In this document: positions 25,030 to 31,979 of the stretch, piece by piece
Position numbering within the stretch: position 1 is the stretch's first letter
How the letters are laid out: the number at the start of each line of letters is the position of its first letter
From: Pseudomonas sp. M47T1
GTDB lineage: Bacteria; Pseudomonadota; Gammaproteobacteria; Pseudomonadales; Pseudomonadaceae
Direction of reading: 5' to 3'
Length of the DNA stretch: 64,000 nucleotides
NCBI RefSeq assembly: GCF_000263855.1
Contig: NZ_AJWX01000017.1
Coordinates: 1-64,000, forward strand
Position numbers and translations under genes: made by a program
The notes under the pieces: generated by a model
The model's database searches: none
Told to the model about the DNA's origin: nothing
What the model saw: the letters and a program-made list of their open reading frames with translations, nothing else

Positions 25030-26004
25030 ATGGCCACCCCCTATGCATTTATCAATGAACCCATGCAGACTTACATGGCGATCAAATCCCGGCTGGATCT
25101 GAGCCAAAGCGCCGGGGCGAAATTCGACATCCTCAATGCACATATCCAAAACCTCGTGGTGCTGCCCGGGCAACTTGTACTGGTCCCGGACACCTCCACA
25201 TCACTGTGCACGGCGCAAGAGGCCCAGCTAATGAGCTATGCGCGGGAAGTGAAGCACTCCATCATGACCAACGGCCCCAGCGGCGATGGCTTCGCCCTGC
25301 GCAACTATGATTTTTTGCAGAGTATGCTGGGGAACACTGCGCTTGGCGTGGGTGCAGCATCGGGTGGCTGGAGCGCACACCTGAGTGGCATTAATGAAAC
25401 CCTAGGAAAGGTTGAAGCTCTGCATAAAACATTCCTTGGCCAAGGGGCCAATGGATCGAGAAACACTTTCCTTGCCAAGCGCGCCGAGCTGTTCGCCCGG
25501 CTTGAGGATCAACTTAGAGGGATGGCGCGCTATGGCTCGGGCTTGAGGCATAATAACTCGATCAAGAAGATGCTCAATATTTCCACGCGCAGTTATGAAC
25601 ATCAGGGCGAAATCAAACGGTATGCAGCAAAGATGAGGAGGATATCTGAGACGGCCAACGCGTTGAAATTGGGTACTCAGGTGGGTTGGCTATTGGATAC
25701 TGTGGGCAGCGCGCTGGAGATTGAGGAGGCGTGTTCAACGGGCCGGGAGAGTGAATGTCGCAAAGCGAAGTTCATTGAAGGCGGCAAGCTTATGTTCGGG
25801 CTAATCGGTGGGACCCGTGGAGGGACACTCGGGAACAATGCCGGGACGGCTGCATGTATTCGGTTTGCAACTGTCACGCGAGGAGTTTCGCTTATTGGAT
25901 GCGGCGTCATAGGAGGGGCCTTGGGTGGCTGGGCTGGAGGAGAAGCAGGAAAAGGACTAGGTGAGCGCATGGGCACCATTCTTTACGAGGCCTTTGAAAA
26001 TTGA
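25030..26004 (+). CDS. Putative T6SS effector with LysM-like N terminus and glycine-zipper C terminus
   Basis: A 324-residue protein coupled to hcp. Residues about 25-65 contain a LysM-like segment (FDILNAHIQNLVVLPGQLVL) followed by CTAQEAQLM, a pattern seen at the start of other secreted Pseudomonas toxins. The middle is charged and helical. The last 75 residues are hydrophobic and strongly glycine-rich (GLIGGTRGGTLGNNAG, GCGVIGGALGGWAGGEAG), a glycine zipper as in pore-forming or membrane-inserting proteins. No nuclease, amidase or phospholipase motif is visible. It has no signal peptide, which fits delivery through Hcp. The following small membrane proteins fit immunity to a toxin acting on the inner membrane. 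The effector call rests on context and architecture; activity is untested. Confidence 0.7.
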   Translation: MATPYAFINEPMQTYMAIKSRLDLSQSAGAKFDILNAHIQNLVVLPGQLVLVPDTSTSLCTAQEAQLMSYAREVKHSIMTNGPSGDGFALRNYDFLQSMLGNTALGVGAASGGWSAHLSGINETLGKVEALHKTFLGQGANGSRNTFLAKRAELFARLEDQLRGMARYGSGLRHNNSIKKMLNISTRSYEHQGEIKRYAAKMRRISETANALKLGTQVGWLLDTVGSALEIEEACSTGRESECRKAKFIEGGKLMFGLIGGTRGGTLGNNAGTAACIRFATVTRGVSLIGCGVIGGALGGWAGGEAGKGLGERMGTILYEAFEN

Positions 26005-26363
26005 GTCTGACCATCGAGCAAAACATTACATGCTTACTCTCTCTATCTCTCCTGATCGACTTCGCCTTGCTAATCCACTACCTTTATTTCAGACTGGAAA
26101 AGATAGAACCCTTTATGGAGAACTGCATTTTCATACAACAAAGTAGAGCGATTTATCCTGGGCGCGACCCTATTGACAGATCGCGCAGATTTTCTGCCGT
26201 ATGCACTGTGCTGTTGAACTCCAAATTTCTAAAAGGCGACATTTATCTAAGCAAGGAGGATCTGCTCAAAATCCCAAAAACACTGAAAACCCAAATTTAC
26301 ATAATAAACTATCTAGGTGCAATCAACTTAACATCTATAATCGCGATATGGATATTTTATTAA
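26001..26363 (+). CDS. Putative immunity protein 1 (two-helix membrane protein)
   Basis: A 120-residue protein starting at a TTG that overlaps the effector stop codon (TTGA), which implies coupled translation; ACGAGG lies about ten bases upstream. A hydrophobic helix lies at about residues 9-29 and another at the C terminus (SIIAIWIFY), with a polar central loop. The stretch HYLYFRLEKIE and the ending WIFY are shared with the next gene, and the two align over most of their length, so they are paralogues. The matching N-terminal lengths of the two proteins support the TTG start. Position after the effector and the membrane topology suggest immunity. Base composition is much more AT-rich than in neighbouring housekeeping genes, a sign of horizontal acquisition. 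Confidence 0.65.
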   Translation: MSLTIEQNITCLLSLSLLIDFALLIHYLYFRLEKIEPFMENCIFIQQSRAIYPGRDPIDRSRRFSAVCTVLLNSKFLKGDIYLSKEDLLKIPKTLKTQIYIINYLGAINLTSIIAIWIFY

Positions 26364-26404
26364 AACACATACGCCCCCCACACAATACCACCTGAGGCAA
26401 CCCC

Positions 26405-26767
26405 GTGACGAAGGCTACCGTTGGCCTATTTCTTTTTGGCGCCCTGGCCATTTCCTTCACGATCAACCTATGCATGCTATTGCATTACCTATACTTCAGA
26501 TTGGATAAAATTGAATCATGCATGCACAACTGCGCACTCATCCAACTAAGCAAAGTAATATTTCCCGGAAGAAACCCAAACTTTCGAATTCAACGACTAA
26601 ATGCCGTTTGGCTGGTATTAAAACACCCAGAACGAGAAGGAGATATGTTCATCAGCAATAAAGACATTGAAAAAATACCGCACCAACTTAAAACACTCCT
26701 AAAAATAATCACCCATCATACGACGTTAAACTCTATAGCACTACTTGCAGCCTGGATATTTTATTGA
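26405..26767 (+). CDS. Putative immunity protein 2 (paralogue of the preceding gene)
   Basis: A 120-residue protein with a GTG start, with GAGG seven bases upstream. It repeats the plan of the preceding protein: N-terminal helix (about residues 8-28), then HYLYFRLDKIES, a PGRNP segment matching PGRDP, KIPHQLKTLLKII matching KIPKTLKTQIYII, and a final helix ending AAWIFY. The duplicated gene has clearly diverged. Tandem immunity copies are known for polymorphic toxins, where extra copies protect against toxin variants of other strains; this is inference here. Like its partner it is AT-rich. Intergenic DNA follows to the garD stop at 26947. Confidence 0.65.
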   Translation: MTKATVGLFLFGALAISFTINLCMLLHYLYFRLDKIESCMHNCALIQLSKVIFPGRNPNFRIQRLNAVWLVLKHPEREGDMFISNKDIEKIPHQLKTLLKIITHHTTLNSIALLAAWIFY

Positions 26768-26915
26768 CAAAACTTTGAAATAATCTCCAGCAGGCAGCGT
26801 AGTGTGGCTATTCTATTAACGTACTCAAAGCAATAAAAGCTGTTCAGCTGATCCAACCCTGCACAAATGACGGGGCTGGCGTCCTACCCGCTGGAGACCT
26901 CCAGCGGGCATCAGG

Positions 26916-26940
26916 GCCAGCGCAGCCTGGCGGCAGCGGC
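26916..26940. repeat. Copy 1 of a 24-bp intergenic repeat
   Basis: The element contains CCAGCGCAGCCTGGCGGCAG followed by CGGC. It lies just past the garD stop codon. Identical copies occur at 36584-36608 and 51788-51811. The internal GCAGCCTGGC / GCGGC pattern allows only a weak hairpin. Confidence 0.7.
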
Positions 26941-26946
26941 TACAGG

Positions 26947-28500
26947 TCAGGTGATGGGCGCCGGGTTGAACAGCACGATATCGTTATGCAGCTTGTGCTT
27001 CTCCGCCCAGGTCTGCTGCTTGCCGCTGGCCACGTCCAGGTAGTAGTGGAACAGCTCCCAGCCGAGGTCCTCGATGCTTGCCCGGCCGGTGGCAATGCGC
27101 CCGGCGTCGACGTCTATCAGGTCCGGCCAGCGCTGGGCCAGCTCGGTGCGGGTCGACACCTTCACCACCGGCGCCATGGCCAGGCCGTAAGGCGTGCCGC
27201 GCCCGGTGGTGAACACATGCAGGTTCATGCCCGCCGCCAGTTGCAGCGTGCCGCACACAAAATCACTGGCCGGGGTGGCACAGAAGATCAGGCCCTTGCG
27301 CTGCACCCGCTCGCCTGGCCCCACCACCGCGTTGATGGCGCTGTTGCCCGACTTGACGATAGAGCCCAAGGACTTCTCGACAATGTTCGACAGCCCGCCC
27401 TTCTTGTTGCCCGGCGTGGTGTTGGCGCTGCGGTCGGCCTCGCCCTTGGCCAGGTAACGGTCGTACCAGTCCATCTCGCGCACCAGCGCGTCGGCCACGG
27501 CCGGGGTTTCGGCCCGCGAGGTCAGCAGGTAGATGGCGTCGCGCACCTCGGTCACTTCCGAGAACATCACCGTGGCACCGGCGCGCAGCAGCAGGTCGCT
27601 GGCATAGCCCAGCGCCGGGTTGGCAGTGATGCCGGAGAAGGCATCGCTGCCGCCGCACTGCATGCCCAGGATCAGCTCGCTGGCCGGCACAGTTTCGCGG
27701 CGGCGTTCGTTGAGTTTCTTCAAGCGCGTCTCGGCCAGCTCCATGATCTGCTCGATCATTTCCGTGAAGCCGTGGCTGGAGTCCTGCAAGCGGTACAACC
27801 ACGGCTCGCTGAGGTCCACCGAACTGTCGTTCTCGTGCATCACCTGCCCGGCCTGCAACTTCTCGCAGCCTAGGCTGATGACCAGCGCTTCGCCGCCCAG
27901 GTTGGGGTTGCGCGCCAGGTTGCGCACGGTACGAATGGGGATATACGCGTCGGTGGCGGTAATGGCCACGCCGCAGCCGTAGCTGTGGGTAATGGCAACC
28001 ACATCATCGACATGGGGGTACTTGGGCAGCAGCTCATCGCGGATACGCTTGACCGCATGGTCCAGCACCCCGGTCACGCACTGCACGGTGGTGGTGATGC
28101 CGAGGATATTGCGCGTGCCCACGGTGCCGTCGGCGTTGCGGTAGCCCTCGAAGGTAAAGCCCTCCAGCGGCGGCAGCGCCTGAGGCACCTTGTCGGACAT
28201 GGGCAGGCTGTCGAGCGCCGGCGCAGTGGGCATGCGCAGCAGGTCTTCGCGCACCCAGGTGCCGCGCGGGATGAACTTGAGCGCATAGCCGATCACCTGG
28301 CCATAACGAATAACCTCGCCGCCTTCGGGGATGTCCACCAGGTTGACCTTGTGGCTTTGCGGCACGTGCTCCAGGGTCACCAGGCCGCCAGGCAACTCGG
28401 TGCCCTGCGGTACGCCCTGGTCATTGACGATCACTTCAACGTTGTCGCGCTCGTGCAGGCGTATCACCCGCGGCGAGTCAGCGTGCTCAATTAACTGCAT
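26947..28500 (-). CDS. garD: Galactarate dehydratase
   Basis: A 517-residue enzyme of the altronate/galactarate dehydratase family. An N-terminal SAF domain (about residues 10-95) is followed by the UxaA-type domain with GYRNADGTVGTRNILGI, THSYGCG, LGCEKLQ and LGMQCGGSDAFSGITANPA. The near-full-length match in layout to E. coli GarD (523 residues) favours galactarate over altronate. It removes water from galactarate to give 5-dehydro-4-deoxyglucarate. The gene is the last of a minus-strand series, 12 bases after the MFS transporter, and the product is the substrate of KdgD (29988-30899). Confidence 0.9.
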   Translation of the reverse strand: MQLIEHADSPRVIRLHERDNVEVIVNDQGVPQGTELPGGLVTLEHVPQSHKVNLVDIPEGGEVIRYGQVIGYALKFIPRGTWVREDLLRMPTAPALDSLPMSDKVPQALPPLEGFTFEGYRNADGTVGTRNILGITTTVQCVTGVLDHAVKRIRDELLPKYPHVDDVVAITHSYGCGVAITATDAYIPIRTVRNLARNPNLGGEALVISLGCEKLQAGQVMHENDSSVDLSEPWLYRLQDSSHGFTEMIEQIMELAETRLKKLNERRRETVPASELILGMQCGGSDAFSGITANPALGYASDLLLRAGATVMFSEVTEVRDAIYLLTSRAETPAVADALVREMDWYDRYLAKGEADRSANTTPGNKKGGLSNIVEKSLGSIVKSGNSAINAVVGPGERVQRKGLIFCATPASDFVCGTLQLAAGMNLHVFTTGRGTPYGLAMAPVVKVSTRTELAQRWPDLIDVDAGRIATGRASIEDLGWELFHYYLDVASGKQQTWAEKHKLHNDIVLFNPAPIT

Positions 28501-28512
28501 GAAACGCGCTCC

Positions 28513-29877
28513 TCAAATTTTGGCTGGGGACAGCTGGTCTACCGGCTTGCGCGAGCCTTTGCTCGGCGGCTCGGTCAGCTCGACCCGTTTGATCTGGCCG
28601 ACAATCACCAGGTAGCTGATCACCGCCACCAGCGCGTTGGCGCCGACGAACACCAGGGCCCATTTGAACGAGCCGGTGGTGCTGATAATGTAGCCAATGA
28701 CGATTGGCGTGGTAATCGAGGCGATGTTGCCGAACATGTTGAACAGGCCACCGCTCAGGCCGGCGATCTGCTTGGGCGAGGTATCGGACACCACCGCCCA
28801 GCCCAGAGCGCCCACGCCCTTGCCGAAGAATGCCAGCGCCATGAAGCCCACCACCATCCATTCAATGTCCACGTAGTTGCAGGCCACGATGGTGGTCGAC
28901 AGCAACAGGCCGCCAATGATGGGGGCCTTGCGCGAGAAAGTAAGCGAGTGGCCACGGCGCAGCAGCCAGTCGGAAATGATGCCGCCCAACACGCCGCCAA
29001 TGAAACCGCAGATGGCCGGCAGCGAGGCAACGAAACCAGCCTTGAGAATGGTCATGCCACGCTCCTGCACCAGGTACACGGGGAACCAGGTCAGGAAGAA
29101 ATAGGTAATGCCGTTAATGCAGTACTGGCCCAGGTACACGCCCAGCATCATGCGGTTGGTGAGCAACTGGCGCACGTAGTCCCACTTGGGGCCTTCGCGC
29201 TTGCCCTTGGGCTTGTCGTCCATGTCGACCATACCGCCGTTACTGGCAATGTGCTCAAGCTCGGCCTGGTTGATCATGGGGTGCTGGCGCGGGCTGTGGA
29301 TAACGTTGAGCCACACCAACGAAAAGACGATGCCGATGCCGCCCATGATCATGAACACGTGCTGCCAGCCGAACGTAAAAACGATCCAGCCCATCAGCGG
29401 CGCGAACAGCACGGTGGCGAAATATTGCGCGGAGTTGAACACCGCCGAGGCGGTGCCGCGTTCAGCCGTGGGGAACCAGGCGGCGACGATCCGCGCGTTG
29501 CCGGGGAAGGATGGCGCTTCGGCCAGGCCCACCAGGAAGCGCAGCATGAACAGCGCGACCACGGCCGTGGATACGCCAAAATCACCGACGAAGCCTTGCA
29601 GCACGGTGAACAGCGACCAAGTGAAAATGCTCAGTGCATACACCTTCTTCGAACCGAAACGGTCCAGCAACCAGCCACCGGGGATTTGCCCGGCCACATA
29701 GGCCCAACCGAACGCGGAGAAGACAAAACCCAGGGTTACGGCGTCAATGCCGAGGCTTTTTTGCAGGCTGGAACCGGCAATAGCGATGGTCGCACGGTCG
29801 GCGTAGTTGATCGTGGTCACCACAAACAGCATGAGCAGGATCAAATAGCGGACGTGCGTCTGCTTGGCGGCTTGCAT
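28513..29877 (-). CDS. MFS transporter for glucarate/galactarate (GudP/GarP type)
   Basis: A 454-residue major facilitator with twelve predicted helices, of the anion:cation symporter group. It opens YLILLMLFVVTTINYADRATIAIAG, the standard GudP/GarP start, and carries the motif GWAYVAGQIPGGWLLDRFGSKKVY between helices 2 and 3. A central basic loop (KPKGKREGPKWDYVRQLLTNR) separates the two halves. Position between kdgD and garD fits import of galactarate and/or glucarate. Confidence 0.9.
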   Translation of the reverse strand: MQAAKQTHVRYLILLMLFVVTTINYADRATIAIAGSSLQKSLGIDAVTLGFVFSAFGWAYVAGQIPGGWLLDRFGSKKVYALSIFTWSLFTVLQGFVGDFGVSTAVVALFMLRFLVGLAEAPSFPGNARIVAAWFPTAERGTASAVFNSAQYFATVLFAPLMGWIVFTFGWQHVFMIMGGIGIVFSLVWLNVIHSPRQHPMINQAELEHIASNGGMVDMDDKPKGKREGPKWDYVRQLLTNRMMLGVYLGQYCINGITYFFLTWFPVYLVQERGMTILKAGFVASLPAICGFIGGVLGGIISDWLLRRGHSLTFSRKAPIIGGLLLSTTIVACNYVDIEWMVVGFMALAFFGKGVGALGWAVVSDTSPKQIAGLSGGLFNMFGNIASITTPIVIGYIISTTGSFKWALVFVGANALVAVISYLVIVGQIKRVELTEPPSKGSRKPVDQLSPAKI

Positions 29878-29934
29878 GAAGATGTACTCCCACTGATTAT
29901 TTTTTTTAACGCGGGTCTTTCATTCACGGTGTAA

Positions 29935-29965
29935 CAGTGGGAGCTGGCTTGCCAGCCCCCACAGG
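29935..29965. repeat. REP hairpin between kdgD and the transporter gene
   Basis: CAGTGGGAGCTGGCTTGCCAGCCCCCACAG-type inverted sequence (AGCTGGC / GCCAGC stem), a compact REP of the GGGAGCTGGCTTGCC variety. It lies in the 110-base gap between kdgD and the MFS gene, where it may stabilise the upstream kdgD message. Confidence 0.75.
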
Positions 29966-29987
29966 CCCTTTGCAGGAGCGCTCCAGC

Positions 29988-30899
29988 TTACTGCGGGCCC
30001 ATCTTGTCCATCAGCGCAGCCAGCATTTCGTACTCTTCGCCGGTCAGGTCGGTCAGCGGCGTGCGCACCGGGCCTGCGTCGTAGCCGGCGATCTTGGCGC
30101 CGGCCTTGACGATGCTGACAGCGTAGCCCGACTTGCGGTTACGGATGTCCAGGTACGGCAGGAAGAAGTCATCGATGATCTTGCCAACGGTGGCGTGATC
30201 GTCGCGGGCAATGGCGTGGTAGAAGTCCATCGCGGTTTTCGGGATGAAGTTGAACACCGCCGAGGAGTACACCGGCACGCCCAGCGCCTTGTAGGCAGCG
30301 GCATAGACTTCGGCGGTTGGCAGGCCGCCCAGGTAGCTGAAGCGGTCGCCCAGGCGACGGCGGATGGACACCATCAGTTCGATGTCACCCAGGCCGTCTT
30401 TGTAACCGATCAAGTTCGGGCAGCGTTCGGCCAGGCGTTCCAGATGCGTGGCATTCAGGCGGCAGACGTTGCGGTTGTACACGATAACGCCGATGTTCAC
30501 CGATTTGCACACGGCTTCCACGTGGGCGGCAACGCCGTCCTGGCTGGCTTCGGTCAGGTAGTGCGGCAGCAGCAGCAGGCCTTTGGCGCCCAGGCGCTCG
30601 GCTTCCTGAGCGTATTCGATGGCCTGGCGGGTAGCACCGCCGACGCCGGCCAGGATAGGCACGCTCTTGGCGCAGGTATCAACGGCAGTCTTGATGACTT
30701 GCGAGTACTCGCTGGCCGCCAGGGAGAAGAACTCACCGGTACCGCCAGCGGCGAACAGCGCGCTGGCGCCGTACGGGGCCAGCCACTCCAGGCGCTTGAT
30801 GTAACCCGAGCGATCAAAGTCGCCCTGGGCATTGAAATCGGTCACCGGGAAAGACAGCAGGCCGGCGGAGAGGATGGACTTCAGTTCTTGTGGATTCAT
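29988..30899 (-). CDS. kdgD: 5-dehydro-4-deoxyglucarate dehydratase
   Basis: A 303-residue DapA/NAL-superfamily aldolase-fold enzyme that dehydrates and decarboxylates 5-dehydro-4-deoxy-D-glucarate to alpha-ketoglutarate semialdehyde. The Schiff-base lysine is in LIGYKDGLGDIELM, and the loop motif FAAGGTGEFFSL and the tyrosine in IVYNRN are present. Length is typical (about 303). It is the first structural gene of the aldarate cluster, upstream of the transporter and garD. The semialdehyde dehydrogenase needed for the next step is not encoded in this cluster. Confidence 0.94.
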   Translation of the reverse strand: MNPQELKSILSAGLLSFPVTDFNAQGDFDRSGYIKRLEWLAPYGASALFAAGGTGEFFSLAASEYSQVIKTAVDTCAKSVPILAGVGGATRQAIEYAQEAERLGAKGLLLLPHYLTEASQDGVAAHVEAVCKSVNIGVIVYNRNVCRLNATHLERLAERCPNLIGYKDGLGDIELMVSIRRRLGDRFSYLGGLPTAEVYAAAYKALGVPVYSSAVFNFIPKTAMDFYHAIARDDHATVGKIIDDFFLPYLDIRNRKSGYAVSIVKAGAKIAGYDAGPVRTPLTDLTGEEYEMLAALMDKMGPQ

Positions 30900-30947
30900 T
30901 ATTCGAACACCCTGGTTTGCGTGGAATGTGCGCTCAGCCTTCGCTGA

Positions 30948-30968
30948 TGTCGTACGTCATCGTACAAC
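30948..30968. promoter_or_regulatory. Candidate GntR operator upstream of kdgD
   Basis: TGTCGTACGTCATCGTACAA contains two TCGTAC units ten bases apart, the first part of a CGTACG palindrome. It lies about 50-70 bases upstream of kdgD. The same TCGTACGA core occurs upstream of the GntR regulator gene (31964-31973), suggesting one regulator binds both. Confidence 0.5.
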
Positions 30969-31051
30969 TGTAATGATGAATGCTCAATAGGGCATGCGAC
31001 GAAATGTCATGGGGCGGCAGTACGGAGCAAAAATTGGTTTCGAGTAGGCAA

Positions 31052-31140
31052 TGTGGGAGCGGGCTCTGCCCGTGAAAAACGCGCCGCAGTGCATCAACTA
31101 CTGCGCAGTGTTCTGTTCGCGGGCAGAGCCCGCCCCCACT
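31052..31140. repeat. REP doublet (REPIN) between kdgD and the GntR regulator
   Basis: Inverted REPs TGTGGGAGCGGGCTCTGCCC and its complement at the right end (ending CCCGCCCCCACT) flank a spacer containing GCCGCAGTGCATCAACTACT. That spacer is nearly identical to the one in the doublet at 49415-49501, so the two REPs and the spacer behave as one mobile unit. Confidence 0.85.
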
Positions 31141-31163
31141 TTGCCAGCGAAGAACCTACACGG

Positions 31164-31910
31164 TCAGGCCGTGGCCTGCGCCTCTTCATGGGCCTGGCGC
31201 AACCGCTCGCGGCTGTTGGTCAGGTGCAGGCGCATGGCCGCGCGGGCAGCGTCGGAGTCCTGACGGGCGATAGCCTCATAGATCTCTTCGTGCTCGCGGC
31301 TCAGCCGGTTCATGTAGTGCTGCTGGTCATCATGGGCCAGGCGCGCCGAGTTCAACCGCGTGCGCGGAATGATGCTGGTGCCCAGGTGGGTCATGATGTC
31401 GGTGAAATAGCGGTTACCCGTGGACAGGGCAATCTGCAGGTGGAACTGGAAGTCCGAGGCCACCGCGTCCGAGGCGTGGGCCGCGCTTTCAGCCAGCGCA
31501 TCGAGCGCGGCACGCATGGCCGCCAGCTGTTCGGGCGAACGACGCTGGGCCGCCAGGCCTGCCGACTCCACTTCCAGGCTGATGCGCAACTCCAGCACCG
31601 ATAGCACATCACGCAGTGTGACAATGGTGGCCGGGTCGATGCGAAAGCCGCTGGGGCTCGGCGTGTCGAGCACGAAAGTACCGATGCCATGGCGTGTTTC
31701 CACCTGCCCCGCCGCTTGCAGGCGCGAGATGGCCTCGCGCACCACCGTGCGGCTGACCCCCTGTTCCTGCATGATCGCCGACTCGGTGGGCAACTTGTCG
31801 CCGCGCTTGAGCTCACCCTTGAGGATGCGCTCGGTCAGCACGGTAACCAGTTCCTGAGCAAGACTGCGGGGCTTTCGGCGCCCGCGCGGCGCGGCGGTTG
31901 GGGTATCCAT
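31164..31910 (-). CDS. GntR/FadR-family regulator of the aldarate cluster
   Basis: A 248-residue FadR-subfamily regulator. After a basic leader (PRGRRKPRS) come the winged helix (about residues 17-80: TESAIMQEQGVSRTVVREAIS, RHGIGTFV) and a helical FCD ligand domain (ELRISLEVESAGLAAQRR, DFQFHLQIALSTGNRYF, REHEEIYEAIARQD). The FCD domain usually binds a carboxylic acid through a metal held by Asp and His residues, here DFQFH and EHEEI. It is encoded next to kdgD, MFS and garD on the same strand and probably represses them until an aldarate or its breakdown product is present. Confidence 0.88.
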   Translation of the reverse strand: MDTPTAAPRGRRKPRSLAQELVTVLTERILKGELKRGDKLPTESAIMQEQGVSRTVVREAISRLQAAGQVETRHGIGTFVLDTPSPSGFRIDPATIVTLRDVLSVLELRISLEVESAGLAAQRRSPEQLAAMRAALDALAESAAHASDAVASDFQFHLQIALSTGNRYFTDIMTHLGTSIIPRTRLNSARLAHDDQQHYMNRLSREHEEIYEAIARQDSDAARAAMRLHLTNSRERLRQAHEEAQATA

Positions 31911-31963
31911 GGCGAACTTCTTATCTCGAAATCACGTTGATTGACGCATCATAGCGCATTCCA

Positions 31964-31973
31964 GTCGTACGAC
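31964..31973. promoter_or_regulatory. Candidate GntR autoregulatory operator
   Basis: The perfect palindrome GTCGTACGAC lies 54 bases upstream of the GntR start and shares its core with the site before kdgD. It also lies just before the stop of the ABC exporter gene transcribed toward it. Palindromes of this kind are typical of FadR-type regulators; binding is inferred. Confidence 0.5.
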
Positions 31974-31979
31974 CACAGG

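Noticed and set aside
26947..28500. Altronate dehydratase (UxaA) as the identity
   Set aside because: The family overlaps, but the GarD-length layout and the kdgD partner and transporter favour galactarate.
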